From assembly GCA_016792805.1 (NCBI GenBank), contig JAEUHX010000058.1, positions 264,228 through 328,227 of the forward strand: 64,000 nt of DNA. The letters are read 5' to 3'. The position numbers and the translations under genes are program-made. Positions 55,201 through 62,570 of this stretch are shown piece by piece. Source of the stretch: Planctomycetota bacterium. Its GTDB lineage: Bacteria > Planctomycetota > UBA1135 > JACQFD01. The notes beneath the pieces are model-generated. The model was given only the letters and a program-made list of their open reading frames with translations. It ran no database searches and was not told the origin of the DNA. The number at the start of each line of letters is the position of its first letter. The first letter of the stretch is position 1.

Positions 55201-56767
55201 AGTCGTTCAGAAGTCGGTGCTGGATGTTACCAGTGCCCGTCGCATCCTGGCGGCCCTCGCTCTCAGGCTACACCAGGAGGGAGGCGAGACCTGGCCGCGG
55301 TTGTATCTCGAAGAGACCACGTGGGATGTGATTCTCGAGGACACGAAGCTCAGGGAGAGGCTCACGGTCGTCTGGAAAACCGCGACTACATTCATGACCG
55401 ACATTGGCTACAACTCGGGAATTGTGAGCGATCACGATGGGCCGAGCCAGCCGTGGCGGTTCTTGCATCGGTCGCTGCGGGAGTTCCTCGCGGCGGAGGC
55501 GCTGCGCGATCTGCCGAAGGCGAAGCGTGAGGAGTTTTTCCAGAAGTGGAAGGGGGAAGCAGAGGCACGAGCCGAGGCGGCCAAAAAGGCGAAAAGTGAC
55601 GACCAAAGAAAGGCCAAGCTCGCCCAGCTCCCCAATCCCGCCCGCTGGGCGGAAGTCGTAGCGCTTTTGTGTGGACTCGTCCGAGACCCGACTGAGCCGC
55701 TCGAAGCGCTGAAGTCCGTCAGCCCTGATGTGATGCTCCGCGCACTACAGTCGGCAGAAACGGTGCCGGTAGCACATTCGGTAATGTTGCTTTTCACGAC
55801 CGATTGGAACGCGTGGCAGCTCCTTAAGCTGCTGCGCTCCCGGCGAGCCCCCGCCGAGCAGGCGCGGACTGAGCTGCTCAACGTTCTGAATCAAGAGATG
55901 TCCAATAGCGTACTTGGCCAGGCATGGTGGGCGCTGGAATCGGTCGGCGCACTCTCGGAGCCTGCGGCTCGAGAGGAGTTCCGGAAGGCATTCTTCGATC
56001 AACTCCGCCCAAAAGCTACACAACGGCCAGAGCTGCAATGGATCACGATTCCCAAGGGCAAGTTCATGATGGGCTCGCCCGAAGAGGAGGTAGGCCGGTC
56101 CAACAGAGAGAGCCCGCTCCATCCAGTCAGCGTGCCACAATTCCAACTCGCGGCCACGACGATTACCCGAGATCAGTATTGTGCGCTCGACCCAGACAAG
56201 AAGTTCACATCCTGGAAGCTGCCCAAGGATGAAAAGGAGGGCGACCTACCCGCCACCGACGTGAGCTGGTGGGAAGCAGTTCTCTTCTGCGCATGGATGG
56301 GTGCTAGACTCCCTAGCGAAGCCGAGTGGGAGTATGCGTGCCGAGCCGGAAGCCAGGCTCCGTACTCGTTTCATGGGGGCGTCGCAGCCTTGGGAGAGCA
56401 CGCGTGGTTCCGCGCGAATTCGGGACCGAAGCCCCTCGATCCGAACGAAGCGGACTTTGATGGGGCGAGAAAGGCTGGCTGCACACCTCATTCCGTCGGC
56501 AAGAAAGCACCCAACGCTCACGGTCTCTTCGACATGCATGGAAACGTCTGGGAGTGGTGCTCCGATGAGTGGCATGACAACTATGATGGCGCGCCGACCG
56601 ACGGAAGCGGCTGGTGCGGCGATGCCTCCGTGGTCCGTGTGATCCGCGGCGGCTCCTTCAGCTTTCCCGCCAGGCGCGCGCGCTCGGCAGCACGCTACGG
56701 GAACCGCGCCTCGTACGGTTGGCACGACGTGGGATTCCGCCCCGCCACGTCCGCTCCTCACAACTGA
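52238..56767 (+). CDS. DGR target: KGGVGRS NTPase-TPR-TIR-NACHT-FGE/lectin-fold protein
   Basis: This 1509-residue cytoplasmic protein has these domains in order. Residues ~8-300: MinD/ParA-like NTPase (KGGVGRS at 16-22, DWDLEAPG). ~330-500: TPR-like helical repeats (AHIQIGDAYYRSGNTKEAYRNF). ~537-661: TIR domain (FDVFFSYS), with WxxxE at 604-608, Glu608 being a candidate NADase residue. ~760-1000: NACHT NTPase (Walker A GDPGAGKTT ~765-773, Walker B LLLDGLDE ~847-854), then helical repeats to ~1260. ~1265-1507: FGE-sulfatase/C-type-lectin-fold domain (FMMGSPEEEVGRSN, LPSEAEWEYACRAG, NVWEWCSDEW, RVIRGGSF...GFRPA). Residues 1465-1504 are the variable region. The FGE catalytic Cys pair is absent, so this end is taken as the ligand binder. 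Overall it resembles an NLR-like signalling protein with a diversified sensor. Confidence 0.93.
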   Translation: MSPARTRSIITFYSYKGGVGRSMALANIAVRLAARHERKGGVVVIDWDLEAPGLHRYLGFRDKDLEDKPGLLDFLLTWKQSHNAKPPAEPVLEDLLLNCRIPESTLRKFSPELTPSMIRILPAGMLDKGYAKRLKQIDWQVFYRQEEGALAVESIREQLEELDGITLVDSRTGLSDVGGVCAIQLPDACVLMTAPNEQSADGIVRVAQSIARSQGEERFDRPIPARFLVVSRISELEEPTRAQQWLDNHQSWFEEGAKQGCWNRELHATGLRSFVLKNSARWSFEESIVPPGVGSDVDILDQGYNHISNELADWLSPINTILGPAVQLSAALDLGQAIADAEKQAEAARLRGDDSALWKAHIQIGDAYYRSGNTKEAYRNFSFALGDATAAADRLKQAIAHRMLGALHIQQNQLAQARSALTHAEGILSEAIVQNHDAEASILEFASVLTEQFRLASLEGRTAEAQVALQRAQDILKRFPESEEAKERLADLLSAHVQQARAGAPSKDDSWSSDGPPEARSALELHRRLSPAGTPPRFDVFFSYSADNGEQASAIVAAIEALGRTVWIAQRDLRPGDPWVEAISEAINACQSLVVLVGKRGSGWQRVEVDEFDARTRDITDRKTIPIWLTQVDPSWSTLSKRQGIIVGKRSPAEVAHDIVSALPTRRTPIATPTALGPNLLADYRAWVAKNNERLVPFFDGASERLLEEVCVELSLDTEQESQEKRKLTELERAQADERRQSRHLREVLLPPAEAKLPIPRLAILGDPGAGKTTLLRSFAYEQTRDPKATDRPIPIFVSLSPIDQPKGFDPIARVVDLWGSNKSQAEREALASELGKLAAKDSQIVLLLDGLDEVKPDVLPQMRERILWLAKHKDSPYAKCPIAVCSRPIGVAGEEMRRELPIARVRELNSTQQRSLLTRLLNAEDAAEAARALESNPSLRELARNPLMLTLVAVVARHSNLNQSKIPTTRVKLYGQAVELLLTRGYGVVQKSVLDVTSARRILAALALRLHQEGGETWPRLYLEETTWDVILEDTKLRERLTVVWKTATTFMTDIGYNSGIVSDHDGPSQPWRFLHRSLREFLAAEALRDLPKAKREEFFQKWKGEAEARAEAAKKAKSDDQRKAKLAQLPNPARWAEVVALLCGLVRDPTEPLEALKSVSPDVMLRALQSAETVPVAHSVMLLFTTDWNAWQLLKLLRSRRAPAEQARTELLNVLNQEMSNSVLGQAWWALESVGALSEPAAREEFRKAFFDQLRPKATQRPELQWITIPKGKFMMGSPEEEVGRSNRESPLHPVSVPQFQLAATTITRDQYCALDPDKKFTSWKLPKDEKEGDLPATDVSWWEAVLFCAWMGARLPSEAEWEYACRAGSQAPYSFHGGVAALGEHAWFRANSGPKPLDPNEADFDGARKAGCTPHSVGKKAPNAHGLFDMHGNVWEWCSDEWHDNYDGAPTDGSGWCGDASVVRVIRGGSFSFPARRARSAARYGNRASYGWHDVGFRPATSAPHN
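56630..56747 (+). repeat. DGR variable repeat (VR)
   Basis: This is the 3' end of the target gene. It aligns without gaps to the template repeat at 59025-59142 (constant offset 2395). Fifteen of 118 positions differ, all at template adenines (changes to T, G and C); no other base differs. Twelve residues change: 1465, 1466, 1475, 1476, 1480, 1487, 1488, 1490, 1493, 1494, 1496 and 1497. The last 20 bases (56728-56747) are identical to the template and are the candidate mutagenic-homing initiation site; the match ends 20 bases before the stop codon ends. Confidence 0.95.
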
Positions 56768-57068
56768 GCATCTTTACTTCTTCACCACAAATCTCTGGAA
56801 TTCAAAGAGATCATAATTTCAGCTTGACGGAGGGACTCTAGGGGCAGAGAGTGGGTGAAAGGGGCAATCAGGGTTGGTCCTCAACGCGCACCCCCGAGCG
56901 CGAAGCAGCGAGGGGCGCGCGCCATCTTGAGAGACATCCCCCTTCACTTGCCTTCGAGGGGGTTCGCGGAAACGATCTTCAAGAAATTGTGTGGTCGGCA
57001 GGTCGGCGGGCGGTGCACGGGGAGGCGGCTATTGTGGCATCACGCGAATCGTCGCACGTGCCTATCCC
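56768..57068 (+). other. Intergenic stretch after the target gene with hairpins
   Basis: These 301 bases hold no recognisable gene. A 6-bp stem (ATCTCT at 56791-56796 pairing with AGAGAT at 56806-56811, loop of 9) lies 44 bases after the end of the VR; some DGRs need a hairpin or cruciform in this position for homing, but this one is weaker than known cases. A second 6-bp stem of C5T/AG5 lies at 56938-56943 and 56957-56962. Confidence 0.35.
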
Positions 57069-57593
57069 ATGCGCGTCCATCTCCTTACACTTCGATTCTC
57101 GCCATCGATCGGCGGATTTGATGACCGCCCGCTGACCGACTTCGTTCGCGACAAAGAGCTGCTTTCCATTCGGGAGCACTTCTTCCTCGTTCACGAAGTG
57201 CCCCACCTCGCTTGCGTACTCACCTATCAGGCTCCGCCAGTTCCCACTCGCCCAGCCATCGCGCCACCTCGGTCTCCCCTTCCCGTCTCGCGACCGGCGC
57301 CTGCCCCGCCGCGTGAAGAACGATTCGACATAGCGCCCGAGGACCTCGCCCTATTTGAGACGATGCGCGATTGGCGCTCGGAGCGAGCCAAGGCGGAGTC
57401 GGTTCCGGCATTCGTGATTCTCAATAATCGCGAGCTCGCTGCCATTGTTGCGGCGAAGCCTCGAACACTGAGCGCCCTCGGATCGATTGAGGGAGTTGGC
57501 CCCGCGAAGACGGAGCGCTACGGAGCCGCCATCCTCGCGAAGCTCCATGGATCCCCGCCTGCCGATGCTCAAAGTACACAGAGCCCAGCGTGA
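57069..57593 (+). CDS. HRDC-domain DGR accessory protein
   Basis: This 174-residue protein from ATG 57069 starts MRVHLLTLRFSPSIGGFDDRPLTDFVRDKEL, a segment I associate with HRDC accessory proteins of DGRs. A Pro-rich linker follows, then an HRDC domain (FETMRDWRSERAKAESVPAFVI...LSALGSIEGVGPAKTERYGAAIL), a helical nucleic-acid-binding module known from RecQ helicases and RNase D. It probably binds template RNA, cDNA or target DNA during mutagenic retrohoming. It overlaps the Avd-like gene by four bases (GTGA). An upstream in-frame ATG at 56991 was rejected, as the conserved start fits 57069. Confidence 0.85.
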   Translation: MRVHLLTLRFSPSIGGFDDRPLTDFVRDKELLSIREHFFLVHEVPHLACVLTYQAPPVPTRPAIAPPRSPLPVSRPAPAPPREERFDIAPEDLALFETMRDWRSERAKAESVPAFVILNNRELAAIVAAKPRTLSALGSIEGVGPAKTERYGAAILAKLHGSPPADAQSTQSPA

Positions 57594-57982
57594 GCCTTCC
57601 CTCGGAACGTCCGCCGGCGCGCCAAGCAGGCCCCGAACTGCTTGTGCTCACGCGCTGTGAAGAGTTCACAGAATGGCTCCTGGGGCGCACTGCGCGCTGG
57701 CCCAAACATGCTCGGTTCACCATGACTCAACGGATCGAAGACCACGCCTTGGACATCGTGGAACTGCTCGTCGTCGCCCGATATCAACGCGCTGGGCGCC
57801 GAATGCGCCTCGATGAAGTCAATCTTCGGCTCGAGCGCATGCGACACCTCCTTCGGCTTGCGAGAGCGTCGCAGGTCTGCCCGGCGCCGAGCTTCGAAGG
57901 AGCGATGCGCGCCCTCGAAGAGATCGGACGGATGCTGCACGGGTGGCGACAGACCTGCGGCGCCAACCCCGTGGAGAATTGA
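57590..57982 (+). CDS. avd: Avd-like four-helix-bundle DGR accessory protein
   Basis: This 130-residue, arginine-rich helical protein starts at GTG 57590 and overlaps the HRDC gene stop. The core WPKHARFTMTQRIEDHALDIVELLVVARY matches the four-helix-bundle/Avd family, in which the (R/K)FTLxxRIE-type segment is typical. In studied DGRs the Avd protein forms a positively charged pentamer that binds the reverse transcriptase and the template RNA. The gene is followed by the reverse transcriptase after two bases. Confidence 0.9.
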   Translation: MSLPSERPPARQAGPELLVLTRCEEFTEWLLGRTARWPKHARFTMTQRIEDHALDIVELLVVARYQRAGRRMRLDEVNLRLERMRHLLRLARASQVCPAPSFEGAMRALEEIGRMLHGWRQTCGANPVEN

Positions 57983-57984
57983 CC

Positions 57985-58995
57985 ATGCGGCGCGTCGGCT
58001 ATCTGTGGGAGCGTGTAGTGAGCTTCGAGAATCTCATGGCTGCAGCTCGGCGCGCTTCGCTCGGAAAACGCAGCGCTCTGTCCGCACCACGGTTTCTCGA
58101 GCGAGCTGAGCTGGAGTGCGTCGCGCTCGAGCGAGAGCTCAGTGATGGAACTTGGAGGCCTTCGCCAGTGACAACGTTCGAGATCCACGATCCCAAGAAG
58201 CGCACGATTACGGTTGCCCCCTTTCGGGATCAGGTTGTCCATCACGCGTTGATTCATGTTCTGGAGCCCATCTTTGAACGCCGCATGGTCGCGCACAGCT
58301 ACGCGTGCCGCCGCGGGAAAGGTACTCTTCGAGCGTTGCGGCATGCGCGCACCATGCTTCGGCGGCATCCGTGGTTTCTGAAGCTCGACGTAGCGTCCTT
58401 CTTTGCGTCCGTCGAGCACGGCGTGGCGATGGCTGCCGCAGAACGCCTCGTGAAGGACAAGCGCCTGCTTCGGCTGCTCTCACAGATCGTGGCGGGCCCA
58501 AGCGAACCGCCGAGCCTCATCGGGCTTCCCCTGGGCTTCCTCACGAGCCAATGGCTCGCGAACCTCGTGCTTGATCCGCTCGATCACTGGATCCTTGAGC
58601 AACTGCACATAGCGGGATATGTGAGATATATGGACGACCTCGTCCTCTTCGGGCCGGATCGAGCGACGCTTCGAGAGGCAAGAGAGCAGGTGGAGGCGTA
58701 CCTCGCGGAGAAACTCCATCTCAGGCTCAAGGAACGAGCGACTGTGCTCTCGCCATCCGCGGGTGGATTGCCCTTTCTGGGCTGGATGCTCTACCCCGGC
58801 GCCATTCGCCTGCGACCTGAGAATCTCCGTCGTTATCGTTGGCGGCTGCGGCAGCGCCGCCGCCAATGGGCCCTCGGCCAACGCTCGACACAACAATATC
58901 GGGAGGGAGTCGCCTCGCTCTTCGATCTCTTGGAGGCAGGCGGAGCGCGAGCACTCAAGCGCCGTTGGGCCAATGAGCCCTGGCCCGATTTATGA
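57985..58995 (+). CDS. DGR reverse transcriptase
   Basis: This 336-residue reverse transcriptase starts at ATG 57985, two bases after the Avd-like stop. The catalytic Asp triad is visible: Asp135 in LKLDVASFF and Asp217-Asp218 in RYMDDLVLFG. Motif 4 reads LGFLTSQ (183-189), the [LIV]GxxxSQ variant that separates DGR enzymes, which have Gln here, from group II intron and retron enzymes (QGxxxSP). The N-terminal NLMAAARRASLGKR segment and the C-terminal GGLPFLGWMLYPGAIRLRPENLRR thumb region are also family-typical. It copies the template RNA with errors at adenines. Confidence 0.95.
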   Translation: MRRVGYLWERVVSFENLMAAARRASLGKRSALSAPRFLERAELECVALERELSDGTWRPSPVTTFEIHDPKKRTITVAPFRDQVVHHALIHVLEPIFERRMVAHSYACRRGKGTLRALRHARTMLRRHPWFLKLDVASFFASVEHGVAMAAAERLVKDKRLLRLLSQIVAGPSEPPSLIGLPLGFLTSQWLANLVLDPLDHWILEQLHIAGYVRYMDDLVLFGPDRATLREAREQVEAYLAEKLHLRLKERATVLSPSAGGLPFLGWMLYPGAIRLRPENLRRYRWRLRQRRRQWALGQRSTQQYREGVASLFDLLEAGGARALKRRWANEPWPDL

Positions 58996-59024
58996 ACTTT
59001 CACGAAGCCCGTGCCCCGGCCCCC

Positions 59025-59142
59025 GAGAACCGTGTGATCCGCGGCGGCTCCTTCAACAATCCCGCCAGGAACGCGCGCTCGGCAGCACGCAACAGGAACC
59101 ACGCCTCGAACGATTGGAACAACGTGGGATTCCGCCCCGCCA
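59025..59142 (+). repeat. DGR template repeat (TR)
   Basis: This lies 29 bases after the reverse transcriptase stop, on the same strand, and is the unmutated donor of the VR. It has 28 adenines, of which 15 differ in the VR. Read in the frame of the target it encodes a lectin-like C-terminus with nine Asn codons (AAC/AAT), the usual DGR device: changing the adenines gives many residues but no stop codon. The apparent frame through it is a copy of the target's end and is not taken as a gene. Confidence 0.95.
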
Positions 59143-59259
59143 GCCCGCTCGAATCGGCCCGATCTGCGGAGATCGAACTTTTGTGCGCCTCCGCGGCAGC
59201 GCAGCGAGCGGCCCGCACGGGCTTCGCCGGAGGAGCTTGCTCGCTCCGAAACCGAATGG

Positions 59260-59306
59260 ACTCACTCAAACTCGTAGGCGCATTGTGCTCGAGCGTTTGA
59301 GTGAGT
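59260..59306 (+). other. 12-bp inverted repeat downstream of the TR
   Basis: Arms 59260-59271 (actcactcaaac) and 59295-59306 (its exact complement) flank a 23-base loop, 117 bases after the TR. It may fold at the 3' end of the template RNA, where DGR priming depends on RNA structure. The remaining bases from 59143 to 59403 show no gene. Confidence 0.45.
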
Positions 59307-59403
59307 TCTCTTTGGCTCTCAGGCGCCGAACGGGCGTCGACTCGTCCGCGTAGCCGTTCGCTACTACCGTCGAGCTAGATGCGTGGGTAGGGCGAACGAA
59401 AAT

Positions 59404-59436
59404 CGAGGCCCGCAGGGAAATCCCCTGCGGGCCTCG
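59404..59436. terminator. Strong bidirectional terminator hairpin
   Basis: The 14-bp arms (59404-59417 and 59423-59436) are exact inverted repeats with a 5-base loop. It lies between the DGR (plus strand) and the end of the first Cys-rich paralogue (minus strand, stop at 59543), 107 bases from that stop. It probably ends transcripts from both sides. Confidence 0.7.
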
Positions 59437-59542
59437 GCGCTCTTCATACCGTCACGAATCGCGGGGCGGCGGAGGGCGCCGGCCCGGGCGGAGCGCAACT
59501 TCTCGGTTTACGGGATGCGCGCGAGACTCGGAGTTTCGAGCC

Positions 59543-60775
59543 TCACAGGTTCAACGCCCAAGTCTTGGAAGCGAGGGAGATGCCGCCGAAGCCGATCGCC
59601 ACAAAAGGCGGACCGCCGACGAGAACGAGCGTGTTCTGGAGATCGAGGAAAATATTGCTCGTCACCACGTTTCCGTTCGGGTCGACCAAGGTCGCCAATG
59701 GGCCATCAGTCATCACCCCCGTGACGATGTGAAACGGCAGATTCCCCGTGCAAGTGTCCGGCGACACGGCGAATCCAAACTCCACCCAGAGGCGCCGGCT
59801 CCCGGGGAAAGCGAGCGGGCCTCCCGTCCAGCTTCCGAGCGGATTCGCAGCCAGACCTGTCGGCGCAATCGGGGGCACAGAGATTCCCGAGTACGCGCCG
59901 CCAGCCACGGGGTTACAAACCGACGAAAAGTTAAGGTTCTGCTGCCACCATGCCGCAGGGCCGACGGGCCCGTTTGAGCACGGGCAGTAGGGCGCAATAT
60001 TCGCCAGCGTCCCATTCACGACCTGGTCATCACTCAAGCAATCCCACTGGAGCGGCGTCGCGACCAAATTGTATCGAGTCGTGCGCTCCGAGTCGGCGAC
60101 CAGAAGGCCCGCAGGAGGCGGCGCTGGCGCCCAAGCGAAGGGTAGCGGGCCGACGAAGGCGTAGACCGTGTCGGGATTCGTGGGGGTCCCGAAGGGCTTG
60201 GGGCTCCACGAGGCGTGCTCAAATTGTGCACACAGATGCGTGAGCTGGATGGCGCTCTGCCACTGAGCCGTGAAGCAGTCGAACGCGTAGTCGATCGAGC
60301 CGGTGAAGTGCACCGTGTTCCCGCCAAGCGCGGTTTTCGGGAACGGGCAGGGAGCCACCGACGTCGCCGTCACCGCGTACGAAAGATCGCCAGAGACCAA
60401 GAATCGCCACACTTGACGCGGAGGGAAGATCGGGCTCACCTCCGTCCAGGTCCGCGCATATTTCCCGATCAACAGCCCGCTCACTGGCGTGACGCCCGCG
60501 ATGCTGATGTTCATCACGAAGATATCACAGAAAATCTGGCCTGGCGGCGACACGGAGATCCCGACAGTCCAAGGCGTTCCCGGTGTGCAGTCCCTAATAC
60601 AATTTCCTTGCCCCTGGTATTGAATCGCGGGGAACTGCGGGAGCGTTGCTTGCACGGGGACGCAGCACGCGCCCGGCACCGAGAGGCCGTCGTTTGGATT
60701 GCACTGCCCGAAGGAGAAGGCCGCGACGGCCGCGAAAGCCATCAGCGCAGCGGAGATAGTTCGGAGAATCGACAT
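59543..60775 (-). CDS. Cys-rich secreted protein, paralogue 1
   Basis: This 410-residue protein from ATG 60775 has a signal peptide (LMAFAAVAAFSFGQ). About twelve or more cysteines are arranged as CNPNDGLSVPGACC, GNCIRDCTPGTPW, PCPFP, LTHLCAQFEHASWSPKP, YCPCSNGP and PDTCTGN. The C-terminus ends SLASKTWALNL. No enzyme motif is seen and I do not recognise the family. It is one of three tandem, highly similar genes on this strand. Confidence 0.75.
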   Translation of the reverse strand: MSILRTISAALMAFAAVAAFSFGQCNPNDGLSVPGACCVPVQATLPQFPAIQYQGQGNCIRDCTPGTPWTVGISVSPPGQIFCDIFVMNISIAGVTPVSGLLIGKYARTWTEVSPIFPPRQVWRFLVSGDLSYAVTATSVAPCPFPKTALGGNTVHFTGSIDYAFDCFTAQWQSAIQLTHLCAQFEHASWSPKPFGTPTNPDTVYAFVGPLPFAWAPAPPPAGLLVADSERTTRYNLVATPLQWDCLSDDQVVNGTLANIAPYCPCSNGPVGPAAWWQQNLNFSSVCNPVAGGAYSGISVPPIAPTGLAANPLGSWTGGPLAFPGSRRLWVEFGFAVSPDTCTGNLPFHIVTGVMTDGPLATLVDPNGNVVTSNIFLDLQNTLVLVGGPPFVAIGFGGISLASKTWALNL

Positions 60776-60842
60776 CTGTGCCCCACGAGTCAGAACGGAA
60801 TAGAACGTGAGCCGGAGGATGGAATGCACTCTCAAGCAAAGC

Positions 60843-60868
60843 GGCCCACCGGATTGCTCCGATGGGCC
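60843..60868 (-). terminator. Hairpin between paralogues 1 and 2
   Basis: The 10-bp arms (60843-60852 and 60859-60868) pair with one G-U wobble in the minus-strand RNA, around a 6-base loop, 100 bases after the stop of paralogue 2. No clear T-run follows. Confidence 0.4.
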
Positions 60869-60967
60869 ACAGGCTCGTCTACCTTCCGAGCGGAGGAGAA
60901 GCGGATCTCGCCGCACCCAACGCCGGATTCGTTGCGCGGCCGCGAGGCCGCGCGAGGATCTCGAATC

Positions 60968-62200
60968 TTACAGATTCAAGGCCCAGGTCTGCGACGCGAG
61001 CGACGCGCCGCCGAAGCCGATCGCCACGAAGGGCGGACCGCCGACGAGGACCAGCGTGTTCTGCAGGTCGAGGAAGATCGTGCTCGTCTGCGCAATGCCG
61101 AACGGATCAATCACCGTCCCGGCGGGGCCCTGCGTCATGACGCCGGTCACCACATGGAACGGAAGATTGTTCGTGCAATTATCGGGCGACACCGCGAATC
61201 CAAACTCAACCCAGAGCCGGCGCGTGTTGGGGAACGCTGCCGGGCCGAGCGCCCAGTTCCCGAGCGGATTTGCCGAGAGGCCTGTCGGCTCGAGCGGCGG
61301 CACCGAGATTCCCGTGTAGGTCCCGTTGATGGCCGGGCCGCACGCATAGCTGAACGTCAGATTCTGCTGCCACCACATCGCCGGCCCCATCGGCCCCGAG
61401 CTACACGGGCAGTAAGGCGCCACTGTCGCAAGATTCCCGTTCACCACCTGCTCCTCGTTCAAGCAGTCCCACTGGAGCGGCGAGACGGTCAGGTTGTAAC
61501 GCGTCGACCTCTCCGAATCGGCGATCAGCGCACCGGCGGGAGGAGCCCCGCCGCCCCACACAAAGGGAAGCGGACCGACGAATGCATAAACCGTATCCGG
61601 GTTGATCGGCGTGCCGAAGGGCTTGGGGCTCCACGACGCGTGCTCATACTGTGCACACAGATGAGTGAGCTGGACAGCGCTGCGGAAGTTCACCGTTCCG
61701 CAGTCGAGCGCATAGTCGATCGATCCGGTGAAATGCACCGAGTTGCCGGCGAAAGCCGACTTCGGGAACGGGCATGGGGATGTCCCCGTCGCAGGAACCG
61801 TATAGTTCAGATCCCCCGACACGAGGAAGCGCCACACCTGCCGCGTCACACCCGTTGTGCCGGGCTCGATCCACGTCCGGGCGTATTTTGCGATGAGGAG
61901 GCCGTTCACCGGCGTGGGGCCGGCGATGCTGATGTTCATCACAAAAATATCACAAAAGACCTGACCGGGCGGTGAAATTTGAATATTGACATTCCACGGC
62001 GCTCCGGGCGCGCAGTTGGTGATGCAGTTGCCCTGTCCCTGCAGATTGATGGGCGGGAACGCGGGCAGAACGGGGACGACCGACACGCAGCAGGCGCCGG
62101 GCAACGAGAGCCCGTCGTTGGGATTGCACTGCGCGAGCGCCGGGGCCGCTGCGGTGGCCGTGGCCAGCAACGCGGCGGAAAGGCATCGAAGGAAAGACAT
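60968..62200 (-). CDS. Cys-rich secreted protein, paralogue 2
   Basis: This 410-residue paralogue has a signal peptide (ALLATATAAAPALAQ) and the same order of blocks: CNPNDGLSLPGACC, GNCITNCAPGAPW, FCDIFVMNISIAGPTPV, LTHLCAQYEHASWSPKP, YCPCSSGPMGP, NCTNNLPFHVVTG and an ending SLASQTWALNL. The protein length is the same as paralogue 1. Function unknown. Confidence 0.75.
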   Translation of the reverse strand: MSFLRCLSAALLATATAAAPALAQCNPNDGLSLPGACCVSVVPVLPAFPPINLQGQGNCITNCAPGAPWNVNIQISPPGQVFCDIFVMNISIAGPTPVNGLLIAKYARTWIEPGTTGVTRQVWRFLVSGDLNYTVPATGTSPCPFPKSAFAGNSVHFTGSIDYALDCGTVNFRSAVQLTHLCAQYEHASWSPKPFGTPINPDTVYAFVGPLPFVWGGGAPPAGALIADSERSTRYNLTVSPLQWDCLNEEQVVNGNLATVAPYCPCSSGPMGPAMWWQQNLTFSYACGPAINGTYTGISVPPLEPTGLSANPLGNWALGPAAFPNTRRLWVEFGFAVSPDNCTNNLPFHVVTGVMTQGPAGTVIDPFGIAQTSTIFLDLQNTLVLVGGPPFVAIGFGGASLASQTWALNL

Positions 62201-62570
62201 GGAACCTCTTCGGGAAACGGGGTTTGACGCGTGCGCTCCGCACGGCGGCTCGCCGATGACCTCTCGACGAATGGACGCCTCGGTGAGCCGAAGCCAAACA
62301 CACTGCTCCGGAGCCCGCCGCTGCGCCCGCCGCGGGGACGCACGCGACTCGGGGAATGTAGCAATCGTGAGACGGGGCCTCCCAAAGAAAAGTTCCCTCC
62401 TCGAGGCCTCGCACGCCGCCGCAGCAATTCTCGTCCGGGCAATAACAATACGACGGCGCGCGGATGCTCATCCACGCACCGTCGTGCGGCGAAGGAGGTT
62501 CGGCTGGCGGACCTTCGCAGCGGCAAACTTCAACTCATCACAGATTCGCGACGATCGCGATCTGAGGTCA
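62201..62570. other. Intergenic gap between paralogues 2 and 3
   Basis: These 370 bases lie between two paralogues of the same orientation. Open frames exist on both strands but none looks like a gene. A run near 62440-62460 (gggcaataacaatacgacgg) is less GC-rich than its surroundings. Promoter elements for paralogue 2 are expected here but none is clear. Confidence 0.35.

Noticed and set aside
58992..59300. Open frame through the template repeat encoding an FGE-like end
   Set aside because: It is the target's own C-terminal reading preserved in the TR. It lacks the rest of the fold and overlaps no expression signal, so it was annotated as TR only.
52238..59436. Prophage as the carrier of the DGR
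   Set aside because: No tail, capsid, portal, integrase or lysis gene is visible on either side; the flanks are ordinary metabolic and secreted-protein genes.
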